64,000 nt of DNA, taken from contig CM032122.1 of assembly GCA_018894105.1 (NCBI GenBank), positions 35,495,404-35,559,403 of the forward strand. Direction: 5' to 3'. A model generated the notes under the pieces. That model made no database searches. It had not been told where the DNA came from and saw only the letters and a program-made list of their open reading frames with translations. Source of the DNA: Jacaranda mimosifolia. Taxonomy: Eukaryota > Streptophyta > Magnoliopsida > Lamiales > Bignoniaceae. Of this stretch, positions 22,057 to 33,859 are shown one piece after another; the stretch's first letter is position 1, and the number at the start of each line of letters is the position of its first letter. A program made the position numbers and the translations under genes.

Positions 22057-25000
22057 ATGGAAGAGAGTAAAATTGTTCAATATTTTGAGGGCAAGACAAT
22101 TTTCATCACTGGTGCCACTGGCTTTCTTGCAAAGAGTTATACTCTCCGTCTCTCTCTTTATCATCTTAATTATTACATCTACAGGCTACACAAAGTAATT
22201 TGGATGGTACTGATGATTATTATCTAATCATATCTCTCTCTTTCTTTGTCTTTGCAGTTTTCTTAGAGAAAATACTTCAAATTCAGCCAAATGTCAAAAA
22301 ATTATATCTTCTAATCAGACCAACCACTAAAAGATCTATTGAAGAACGCCTACAAGAAGAGGTACGAAAGCGAACATTAGCCTAATATTGAGCACATCAT
22401 GTTAGTCGTATATTGTCTATCTTTTTAAAATAACTTACTTTTATTGGTTTAGATTATCAATACTGAGCTATTTCGAGTTCTGAGAGAAGGATATGGAGAA
22501 GACTTCAACTCTACTTTATCATCAAAAGTCATTCCAGTTTCAGGCGATGTTTCTTATGAGAATCTAGGGATAGTGGATTCAAAACTTAGAGAAGAGATGT
22601 GGCAAGAAATAGACATTATTGTCAACTCTGCTGCAACAACTAAATTTGATGAAAGGTAATACTAATACAAAGAAAAATTTACTTCGTATCAAACTTATCA
22701 ATGGTAACTAATTACCTTATGATTGAATTGAATTCATTAAAGTAGGTTTGAGTATGGACAAGAATTATTGCCACCCATACCTGGTGCATTTAATATACAT
22801 ATCTATTTATCTTTTTTTGGGTTTTTCTATAGATATGATGTAGCATTGGGAATCAATGCCTTGGGGACCCTGCATGTCCAAAACTTTGCTAGAAATTGTT
22901 CAAAATTAGAGATGCTTCTCCACGTGTCCACAGGTTAGGAACATACACTATTTAATTTCTTTACCCTTTCAGCACAATATTATATATAATTTACAATTTT
23001 GATGGAAAATGACCTGATTAATTATATCTCTTGATTTGACATTTATGGCACGTACAGCTTTTGTGAATGGCACACAAGTGGGCCTCATACCAGAGAAGCC
23101 ATTTTACTTGGGTGAAACACTTAATGGATCTAAAATTTCATACTTAGACATCAAAGTGGAGAAGCAGATAATGGAGGAAACGTTGAAAGAACTTCAAAGT
23201 CAGAAAGCGACAGAAAAAGAAATCACTCGAATTATGAAGGATTTGGGCATACAAAGGTTAAATTGTCTACATACTTCGACGTATTGTTATTGGTTGTTAC
23301 TAATTATTACAAGGAATTAATGGTCAAAGGAACATCTCTCGTCAGGGCAATGTTGCATGGGTGGCCAAATACATACGTTTTCACAAAGGCAATAGGGGAA
23401 ATGCTCTTGGAGAATTTCAAGGAAAAGGCTAAGGTCATTATAATACGCCCAACTATTATAACGAGTACTTATAGAGAGCCTTTCCCTGGTTGGATGGAAG
23501 GTCTAAGGTAGTTATATTAATATTCTCATTTTTCTTTTTCTTTTTCTCCCTCATTACCATATTTTGAAGGCTAAAGAAAATTATAGATAGATTAATTACA
23601 TTTATCTTGCCTGGTTTGCCACAAGATTTTTATCAATTATAGCTAGAAAATTAAATTGTAACAAGATTTTTATTGTCACTAGATTGTCATTATAAATGTG
23701 TCACTGATTAGGAATGCTGATAACTTAGACACTATTCTTGTCGCTATTAAATTTGTAAAAGTTATTAAGACAACAAAATAAATTTCTTGTTACCTAAAAT
23801 ATATAATTAGTTATAGGTTTTGTATTGTCACTTATTATTTTGTTACTAATTTTTCTTTTTCTTATAATGAATACTGTTATTACGAATACTTTTACACTGT
23901 CATTTAATAAGCTCGTCACTAGATTTTTTTTCTGGTGTAGTATAATCTAAAAAGTTTTACTAATTACAGAATTGTTATTTTTCACAAATAATCACATAAA
24001 TTATATTCAAGTACGTGTTAATATTAATCATTGATGACTTATTAGTTAACTTTCTTTTCTCTCACTATACATATATTACTAATTAATGACGATTTAAACA
24101 CTGTCTTTTATCATTATTAAATTTATAAAAAAGTATTATATTAGCAAAAAGAAATTTCAGTTTATTATATTTCATTGATGATAATTACTTTCACATTAAC
24201 ACGTAACATGTCATAATTATTTTTTCCTTATATAATGTTGTGACATTTAGTAACTCGATCGTAGCCCAAATTAATCATTTTCCATTAATATGTGATAACA
24301 GGACTTTGGATAGCATCTTTGTTGGTTATGGTAAAGGCAAGCTGAAATTCTTTGTGGGTGATCCAGAGTCAATACTTGACATGGTAAGATTCTTTACATA
24401 AAAAACGAATCATAAATTAATATTTATCTATTTTACCATATGTTATGATGTTAGTTTCAAATAATGTAGACCATAACATAATTTTAGATTATTTCGAAAG
24501 AGGGTTATGAAATATCAATTTTTGATATGTTAAAATCAATTTCAACATGGTAATGAAAGTTGTGTTTGATAGAATTTATAAGCTAGACGTTCTATAATTT
24601 TGTTTTATTTAAAATACCTCAGAATTTTCTTTAAAAATTAGATGAAATATTTTATAAACTACAATTTCAGAGTATATATTTTCAGTTTCAGCCCAACACT
24701 ATCTAAAGCATGCTTTTCCAATCTAATATATAAAGCAAAAATAAATAAGCCGTCAAGATATACCCAATCAAGTTTATATTATTTTATTTTTTTGAATGTT
24801 AGATATACTTGGAACTTCAATATTAAAGTCAATGCGATGCATATATGAAAATGGGCTGATAATTAAAGGCAACCGTCTCCCTCAATTTTATATAAGGATA
24901 TATTGTACATATATTTTTACCAAAGTTTACCATTTTGTCCTTCTAAAAATAACAAGATATTCAATTTTCACTTCAAAAATTAAAATTTCTGACCCGTTGT

Positions 25001-27544
25001 TGCCTATGTGCGTGTGTTTAGATTATGCGTGGGAGCATAATAAATTCAAGAAATGAGAAGCTTATTATATTTTGAAATAATGATCGACAGATACCAGGTG
25101 ACATGGTGGTGAACTGTATGATTGCGGCAATAGCGTCACATTCAAATGATAAACATGATTTATTTGTTTATCACATCGGTTCATCACGGAGGAATCCTAT
25201 GAAATTTAAAGAGATCAAGTGGCTAATGCATTGTTATTTGACTGAAAATCCACTGCTTGATGGTAGAGGAAAACCTATCAAAGTTGGGCAACCTACAACT
25301 CTAAATACCATGGCCAGCTTTCACAAGTATATTGCAATCCACTACTTGCCATTTCTCAAGGTTAGTCTCTGTTAACATTTAAACTTTATTATGGTTTCAA
25401 ATATATTAAAATTTAAAAGTATATATATATCATAAATTTACTTCTATGATCATTTAGGAGCTCAAGAAGAGAAGGACCAAAAAATTGAAGTCTTTATATA
25501 TTGATATATATATATCATAAAAAGCCAGCAAATATATTAATATTAGCACATTGAATTAGAAAGTTATATATTTCAGAAAGCCCATGTCACGAAATCTTTC
25601 TATAGGATCGAAAGCAAGTTTAAATTCTCAGTAACATGTAGATTTTATAAATTGGGAGAAATATTAAAAGTTTCAGACAAATATGATTGTCCATGTATCA
25701 TGGATTAATTCTGTGTAAATCCCATGATATGATAATTGTGATTCACTATTTAAAAAAATATTAATGAGTACTTCAAGATTAAAAAAAATAGTGATAAAAT
25801 AGTAGGTGGCAATATAAAATTATATGTTTTAAGTGAAAAAAAATATTTTATCACAATAATGATTTTTTACATAATAATTTCTATTGTAAACTTAATATAT
25901 GTCCTTGTGACAATTTTCATGTCTTAAAATTTTTTTGAATCACTAATATTATTTTATTTTTTTGAAAAAACTAGTTAAAAAACCCCTAAATAAAATTTTA
26001 TCTTTAAATTATTTTCCAATCTAAAAATCCATTCCAAAAACTTTTTAAACCAAAAAGCCAGCCACTAACTTTTACCGTGTATATTTTTAGGAGCAATTAC
26101 CCTTAAATTTCTTACATTAAGAGAATTCTTATTTATTAATATTAATTCCAAAATTTAAGTTTTTAAATGTATTCATTTATTTTTAGTAAAAACTTTTTAC
26201 AGAATATATTAACTTATGAAATTTAGAAAAGTTTAATCTTTTTGTTTTATTTCATTTGATTTTAAAAATTAAAACTTTTCTTTACTAGTGTAACTTATAT
26301 ATAATTAAAAAAATCAAGAAATATACCTTTCAAAAAAATTTATTAAAATTAAAATCATCATTGATACAAATCAATTTAAACAATTAAAAGAACATTTTTC
26401 TATCGTAAAAGCGATTGCGTTAAAATTTCTAATTTAATGAGTCAAGTGAAAAGATCAATTATGGCGTTTTCTGGGGAGGAAAGTTGATGGAATGCACATT
26501 TTTAATTGCAAAAATATTTTTCATGAGTTTTTAGATATAAAAATATATTTTAAGAAATTTGTAATATTTTTCCCTAATATCTTTTTGTAGTGCGACAAGA
26601 TGTTAAGAAACAATATGAAAGTATTAATAGTTACATGTATTAAGCAATAAGAGTTTTGATTTTAAGAAGTTTAATTGTGACAAAAATTTTATATTTAAAT
26701 TATCAATATTGACTATCAGTAGAACAAATGTAATGAAAATAAAAATATGACCACAAATCATAGCAGCACATTTTCTTGTTAGAAAATTGCTATTACATAA
26801 AAACCATATATTTGTCATTTGTTAGTAGTGACAATTTAAGCACTGATTTTTATCATTATTAAACTGAAAAAACCTATCATTATAATTAATTAAATATTTA
26901 TTAATATTTATCATTAGTAAAACTCTCATATTATCGCTGAATACTATTTCACTAATATTTAAATATTTTCTTAGGATGATTGTTTCAAAACCCCCTAAGA
27001 CCCTATGATCTATATATGGTTCATAATTATTTACTAAAATATCAAACTGTTATCGAAATAATTTTTTTGTCGTTATAATGATACTAATTGTGTATTTGTG
27101 GCCATGTCTTCTTTCAGATACTAAAATTGACAAACATGGTGTTTTGCAATCATTTCGAAAGCCTCTATACGAATGCAAGAAGAAAAATCAACCACGCCAT
27201 GCGTCTAGCAGAACTTTACAAGCCCTACTTGTTTTTCGAAGGAATGTATGTTTTCCCAACTTATTTCTTCCCACAAGTTATATTAATTTCTCACAATTTA
27301 GTCAATCCTAATATATACCATGTTTTAAGATTAAAAAGTATAAATGCAATTTACCACAATTATTTTCTTATTTTTCTTAATTTTCGACAGCTTCGATGAT
27401 GTTAACACTGAAAATTTGCGAATGTCAATAAGAGGAAGCAACATGAACGTGGACGTGCTTAGCTTTGACCCAAAGTGCATTCAATGGAACGAGTACTTTG
27501 TCAATACTCATTTTCCAGGAATCGCCACATATGTATTGAAGTAA
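22057..27544 (+). CDS. FAR: Alcohol-forming fatty acyl-CoA reductase, copy A (intact, ten exons)
   Basis: It reduces long- or very-long-chain acyl-CoA to the primary fatty alcohol with NADPH, for wax, suberin or related lipids. I cannot say which subtype. Exons: 22057-22135, 22258-22361, 22453-22655, 22833-22933, 23058-23256, 23346-23507, 24302-24383, 25091-25360, 27118-27245, 27391-27544. All junctions are GT-AG. They sum to 1482 nt, giving 493 residues, the normal size for plant FARs. Visible motifs are the Rossmann-type NADP-binding ITGATGFLAK (residues 17-26), ILRIQ-type FLEKIL, the core [20 protein letters not shown], the catalytic YxxxK in GWPNTYVFTK (Y239, K243), IRPTIITSTYREPFPGW, and the FAR C-terminal domain ending HFPGIATYVLK. 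An in-frame ATG at 22036 would add seven residues. I chose 22057 because MEESKIVQYFEGK matches the usual FAR start. Confidence 0.95.
23508..24301 (+). other. Intron 6 of FAR copy A with CACTA-like repeat sequence
   Basis: The intron has many TTGTCACTA/TAGTGACAA-type segments. One such segment ends TTTTTTTCTGGTGTAG near 23925-23940, and the intron closes with TTCCTTATATAATG near 24222, comparable to the CTTATAGTG end in copy B intron 6. This fits remnants of a non-autonomous CACTA-type element that predates the split of the two 3' halves. Confidence 0.45.
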
Positions 27545-29236
27545 TGGAGTTACAAGCCCACAAGTGCTTAAATATGTCACTAAGAGTTCTATTAATATTT
27601 TTTTTTACATATGAATATTTAATTTAAATTAATGAGAAATGTGATCAGTAGCTAATCCTAGATGCTACTCGCTTAAAAACTATATCAGTATTTTATTTTA
27701 TAATATTTTTATATACAAACTCTGGGTTCTTAATTTATTCAAGTAATCTCTAGTTGGTAACTTTAAATTTTCTAGATGATTATTTTTAATTTGAATGATA
27801 TAACCTCATTGATGTTGCGACCACTCTTAAGGTTATATGTCTCCATGAGTCATATATTGTTATTTCTATATATGAATAACTCAATGGCGAATTAATGATC
27901 CATGTGAGAGTAGCTAAGCTAATAATATATATTATCCAGTGAAAAGTTATTCAAATAAAATTATAAATTATTCATGTAATAATATTAGCATTTCGCTTAA
28001 AAATATTTTTGTCTACGAGCAGAAGGTTTTCAATTCATTCAATTAGTACTCAAGTAATATAAAATTTCTTAAATTTTTCAGAAGCCACGCTCGAGTTAAT
28101 TTCCGGGAGCATGAGTACACATTAAAACAAAGAAAGTGAGGCACTATATTCCCATGAGAAAATGATTCTGGGGAGTTAATTTTTAAAAATTAAAGGCGCA
28201 CACCAATTGATTTTTTGGTCCCATCCCGATTTTTGCCAAATTGTTGGCTGCAAAATTGCAAAATTGATGGTCCAAATCTGGGAGTCTTGTGTGTATGTTG
28301 GGATTAAATACAAGTTCTCGAACGAGGTTTTCGAACAGAATTTTAATAGGCAAGAGGTGTAAGTACCATAAAGTGTGAAGCATTCTTATACTTAATAAAA
28401 CAACATTCAACTCTTATGGGTCTTGAAGATTAAATGTAGCTAACAACCATAGTTAGAAAGCTAAAAAGTTTCTAATAATAAGGTAAATTTCATAGCCCAA
28501 ATCAAGATTTTCAGACTGTTACTTAATTGCCAGGCCTTGGTTCTATCCCGTTGGCCAAACAACTAAGTGGGAATAGTAAAAGAAAGAGAAACAAAAAAAG
28601 CGTGATAGAGAAATTAATCAACTTATCAAATTATTGACCTAGAGATTTTATGTTCGAATCTTACAGTTACCTTAGTGAATCACCTCACAAGATATTTATT
28701 GCACGATCAGCCCAATCCAGCTATGCTAATAAGTGCCATTTTGTGTATGTATCCCTTCTGGGGTTGGCAGTTTAGTTTGAAAAGCTTAGTCTGGACCAAC
28801 CAATTCTAACAAATGAAAGAATTCGAAAAAAAGTACATATTTTCGACATGGAATGCTTTAGTTGGTACTTGTTTGTGTTGTGCCTCAAAAGTTATAGGTT
28901 AATAGAATTTGGTATCTTAATTTATTTGGATTTTGTATCTCAATTTTGTTGGGATTTAATTTGATCCCTAGAGTTCATGTTTGACAAGATGCAGATTTGA
29001 TTTCCTTTTTCAATTTATTTTTAATATTGGCTAGGGTATGAATGCTGTGACACCCTTAATTTTCGAGTTTTAATTCTTTAAGTTGGGACTATAATTTAGT
29101 GACAAAAATTTCTATTATCATTAAATTATCATTATAGGTGTGTTGCTAATTCTTAATGATGATAAAAATCAACACTATTCTTGTCACTATTAAGTTCAAG
29201 TTATTACAATAACAGCATAAAATCTTTTTTCACTTA
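25579..29236 (+). repeat. Tandem duplication unit, right copy (matches 1-4343)
   Basis: Intron 8, exons 9-10 and downstream sequence of copy A, collinear with the left edge of the window. It has an uninterrupted TAAGTAC site (about 28360) where the left copy carries an insertion. It also has a single TTA at 29234-29236 where the left copy carries the Harbinger-like element. Confidence 0.9.
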
Positions 29237-29455
29237 ATATATATAACAAGTGACAACTTTTACATTGTCACTTATTATCTTTTGACCAATTTTTTTATTT
29301 TTATTTTTTTAGCAAAACTCAATCAAATTTGTTTTGAACCCAAGCCATCATTCACACACCTGGCTAATCACTAATTCAAGAAACCTGGGTCACTACCTTC
29401 TAATTTGAAACCATACGTTATGAATTATACAATTAATTATCCAACATGATGAATT
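27545..29455. other. Spacer downstream of FAR copy A, no gene
   Basis: Duplicate of the spacer behind copy 0. It shows no coding region. A GTTCGAATC motif near 28652 resembles a tRNA-type B box, perhaps from an old SINE, but no matching A box or tail is convincing. Confidence 0.6.
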
Positions 29456-30963
29456 ATAATATGTTGCAGATAATTGTATAATTTGTGTTAGTACCATAAA
29501 ATATAATTATATAATCATCACAAACATAATTAGATGAAATATAGTGCATAAAATAGTAGATCAAACCGCATAAAAGATTGAAGAAAATGGAGTTAGATTA
29601 ATGGAGAGTCACGACACTTGTCACTGTCCTAAAGCCATGATTGCTTCCCTTCGTGCGGGTACTAGTGACTTATCATAATTCCAAGATAAAACCCAATGCT
29701 CACAGCGGTATCTCATCCCATGTGCACGACCACAAGAAGACTAGGAACCAATCCATAGTCACGTTGCCAAAAATACAAATTCTTGTGGGGATAATGCATA
29801 TGAACTCACAAAATTCTACCTAGTCAAATGACTAATAGATGACCCCTTTATATAGTAAAATAATTTGACCGTTAAAAGAAATAATGGCCAATAATAAAAT
29901 CTCATAAAATTGATCATAAACTCAATAATAATTGGCCATGAAATGAGGCAAATTAAGATCAAATTATGGTAAATACATATAAATCATGGCATAATGAAAA
30001 TAATAAAGAGGTCATAAAATTCAATAAGTGTTGGAAATTAAAATTAAATAATTAAGAAATTTTAAAGCCATGATTGCTTCCCTTCATGCGGGTACTAGTG
30101 GCTAATTATGACTCCAAGATAAACCCAATGCTCACAGCGGTGTCTCATCCCATCCCATGTGCACAACCACGAGGAGACTAGGAACCAATTTATAATCACG
30201 TTGCCAAAAACACAAATTCTTGTGGGGATAATGTATATAAACTCACAAAATTCTCCCTAGTCAAATGACTAATAGATGGCCCCTTTATATAGTAAAATAA
30301 TTTGACCGCTAAAAGAAATAATGACCAATAAGAAAATATCATAAAACTGATCATAAACTCAATAATAATTGGCTATGTAATGAGGCAAATTAAGATGCTC
30401 AAATTATAGTAAATACATATAAATCATGACATAATGAAAATAATAAAGAGGCCATAAAATTCAACAAGTTTTGGAAATTAAAATTAAAAAATTAAGAAAT
30501 TTTAAAGCCATGATTGCTTCCCTTCGTGTCGGTACTAGTGGTTGATCATGACTCCAAATAAAATTCAATGCTCACAGCAGTGTCTCATCCCATGTGCACG
30601 ACCACGAGGAGACTAGGAACCAATCCATAGTCGCGTTGTCAAAAACACAAATTCTTGTGGGGATAATGTATATAAACTCACAAAATTTGCCCTAGTCAAA
30701 TGACTAAAAGATGGCCCCTTTATATAGTAAAATAATTTGACCGTTAAAAGAAATAATGGCCAATAATAAAATCTCATAAAATTGATCATAAACTCAATAA
30801 TAATTGGCCATGTAATAAGGCAAATTAAGATGATCAAATTACAGTAAATACATATAAATCATGACATAATGAAAATAATAAAGAGGCCATAAAATTTAAT
30901 AAGTGTTGGAAATTAAAATTAAATAATTAAAAAATTTTAAAGCTTAATTTCCAACATAATATG
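29456..30963. mobile_element. 1.49-kb insertion with 8-bp target duplication and internal 435-bp repeats
   Basis: The empty site is visible at 18833-18840 in the duplicated spacer (one ATAATATG). Here ATAATATG flanks the insert on both sides (29456-29463 and 30956-30963). The insert starts TTGCAGATAATTG and ends TTAATTTCCAAC, only a weak inverted match (GTTGCAGATAA against GTTGGAAATTAA if one base is shifted). Near its right end GTTGGAAATTAA (30905-30916) is the exact inverse of the terminal TTAATTTCCAAC (30944-30955), making a possible hairpin. It has no coding capacity. The 7-8 bp duplication suggests a hAT-like or related DNA element. Confidence 0.75.
29631..30938 (+). repeat. Three tandem repeats of about 435 bp
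   Basis: Units begin at AAAGCCATGATTGCTTCCCT at 29631, 30064 and 30504 (spacings 433 and 440), and the last ends near 30938. Each contains GGTACTAGTG, a TCTCATCCCATGTGCAC block and GACTAGGAACCAAT. They differ at a few percent of positions. They fill most of the insertion above. Confidence 0.92.
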
Positions 30964-32622
30964 CCAACCGAATTGATCGGGGGAAGAAATTATGCTCATC
31001 GATTCTTGGATTTAGCATAAAAATATTGGACGAAAACCAAATTGATAGTATGTGTAGCAAAAGTAATCATAAAAAGTTGATAGCTCTATTTATTACGATC
31101 TAAATTTTCTATTCCATTCACTATTGCATCTCCCATTTCAATTCATGAATATATGACACGTGATTAAATATTTTTTTATAAAAATAATTGATTAAAATCA
31201 AGTACATTTGACATAAATACAACAAGTTAAAATAAAAAATGAAATAGAGGAACCAAAGTGCTCTCGCTCTCTTTAAGGGATATTTTTCCATTAGAAAAGG
31301 AAAAAGGAAAGACATGTGAATCCTAAGAGGTGATGAACCAATCACGAGAAAAGATTTCATCCAACTTTAGTAGTTAATCATCGAAAAGCTGTGCATCTAC
31401 GATTCTAAAATCCTGACACTTTTGCATGTGTAACACTAAAATGTCAACTTTAATTGACCCCACTTCTTGCCATAAATTTCCAGCTTTTCCTCTCTTACAT
31501 TGATGGTATTCCTGACGATCTGAAAAAAAATTGTTGAACCCTCCAAGTAACAGTCTTAATTTTCAGACAAATGTTTTAAATAGGGCAGCACAAATTGGTT
31601 GGCTTTAGATGCCCCCAATACATCCTGGCTAATATTGTGGTACTTGATTTGATTATTATATTCGTACTAACATGGAAGAAGTGAGGACTAGAAGTCTTGG
31701 CATAATAATACCAAATACCCATAGAAATTCATAGGTATTCAAAAAATACGGGTAGTAGGTTATATATTCTCAACTCAATAAAATATCGATAATTTTATCT
31801 GTTCTTAATTATCAATTATTCTTTATTATAACTACATAGCTTAGTTGTGGTTATGTGTGTGTGTGTGTGTATATTTTAGTTCTAAATTATAATTTATAAT
31901 CCTCAAGAACACAAACTTGCATAGCCATTAGTCAAGCTAATGTCCCATATATAGGAAGATAGGAAAAACACCAAACCAAATAGCCAATAATTAATATTTC
32001 TAATATTGGCTTGACGCCATTTTCGTTTTTGATTGAAAATATGCAAGTGACGAAGGCAAGGATGCAAGTCTTCTCTAAATTATTTTAGATCTCTTACGAA
32101 AATAGTAGAAGAAATGGGCAGCTCTAATTATTGGGGAAAAAAAATTACTATGAGTACTCGCGAGTTATTTATATCAGTAGTCACGAGTAATGAATATACT
32201 ATCTCGCATTCAATAAAATACGAATAATTTTAGTATGGATAAATTTGTTCAATTCATCGTTATCTATGTTGGGAGATACACACGATAATAAATATCGCAG
32301 TGAAATAGTAGGATCAAATCTCCCTTTTTGTGCAAACGTAACAGGAAGAAAAATAACAAAAGGAAATAACTCAAGAATTTGTAGGAGTAGAAATATAAGC
32401 ACGAATAAGATGAACTTCGACTATAAAAATAATGGGTAATATAAAAATTCTTCTCTAGCTGAATTAGAGGCTAATACAAAATTCCTCACTTCAAGAAATA
32501 AATTTCTTGGCACCTTCCTCACATAATTACACACAATTTTGTGGCTATCACTTCTCACAATTTAAAACTAATTATGGCTAACTCTTCACAATTTTCTTAG
32601 CCTCTTCATTCTTAACCTCCAT

Positions 32623-32657
<35 letters not shown>

Positions 32658-33807
32658 TGAGCGTGATATCTCAACAATCTATTCTTGAAATATCTATAGT
32701 ACAAGCCCATTTGTCAGATCTAATTAATTAGAAGAAAAAAATTGTCTCTCTAAACAAGAAAGCGGACTACTCTTCTTTGGAACATGGAATGCATGCTTGC
32801 CGAATTATGATATTAGACAACCACGTTTATTTCACTTGATGATGTTACTATGTTGACCTATCCACCACCAATGGTATGTTAAAATTTAAATTTTCTTATT
32901 TTCTCTAAACAAAAAAGAGTTCATCGTAAACATATAAATTAATATTCTCTTATGTGAAAATAACAAAAAGGGGGCGATGATAGCAATTTGTTTTAAGTAT
33001 AATCATAAAAAAATTAATTATCATCGTTAAATATTCATTTTAAAGTTTTATTAACACAACTTACAAAACCAAACATGTTAGCATTGCAAGGACAATCAAA
33101 AACCAATGACAAACATTAATATAGGTAATGTGACTCGTACAAATCAAAGGCCCCCAGGGATGCACGTCTTCTCTAAATTGTTATAGATTTCTTACGGAAT
33201 TAGCTAGTAGTAAAATGGGCAGCTATAATTATTAAAAGAAAAAAGAAAAAAAAATATTATGAGCATTCGCGAGTTATCTATACTAATAGTCATAGGGAAT
33301 GGATCTACTATTTTGTATTCAACAAGAATAAATTTGTCTAGTTCATCGTTATCTATCCTTGAATTATTCATAGTACCCCTTTGTCAAGCCTAATTAATTA
33401 GAAGAAAAAAGTGGTCTCTCTGAACGAGAAAGTGGACTACTCTTCTTTGGAACATTGAATACATGTTGAAGAAGATATTAGACAACCACATTTATTTCAC
33501 TTGATGATGTTACTACGTGGACCTATTCAACACTGATAATATGTTAAAACTTAAATTTCCTATATATATATATAATAATATATGATAATGTTAATATATA
33601 TTTTTATTTTATGAGATTATAATGATTCAATTAACAGATAACTTAGACATAAGATAGTATGAAATAACTCCATTTATGATATATAAACATCAAAAAAAGA
33701 GGCCAATAAATTTTTGAAAGCTACCTGCATAGATATCAACACATGCAACGCATAAATCCTACCAACCTACTGACTGTATAGCATTAAAATAATGCATATG
33801 ATATTTC
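30964..33807. other. Upstream region of FAR copy B, no gene
   Basis: Duplicate of 18841-21983. It contains a second copy of the short palindromic element (about 31093-31250) and an AAT microsatellite (about 32625-32657). About 210 bp present on the copy A side (near 20505-20725) are missing here. Confidence 0.6.
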
Positions 33808-33814
33808 TATATAA
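33808..33814 (+). promoter_or_regulatory. TATA box of FAR copy B
   Basis: TATATAA in the same context as in copy A. The promoter is therefore retained although the coding region is broken. Confidence 0.65.
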
Positions 33815-33859
33815 GGGCAAACAAGTGCAAATCAGCGTTTATGCTCTCTGCATCCAATC

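Larger units (their letters stand above)
18605..23513 (+). repeat. Tandem duplication unit, upstream plus 5' half of FAR (matches 29234-35357)
   Basis: The spacer, promoter and exons 1-6 of copy A recur at 29234-35357 in front of and within copy B with roughly 2-4 percent differences. The exceptions are the 1.49-kb insertion at 29464-30955 and about 210 bp (near 20505-20725) missing from the B side. Close similarity stops at the start of intron 6. Confidence 0.88.

Noticed and set aside
28640..28670. GTTCGAATC resembling a tRNA B box (possible SINE or tRNA)
   Set aside because: No A box at the right distance, no cloverleaf and no poly-A or poly-T tail that I could support.
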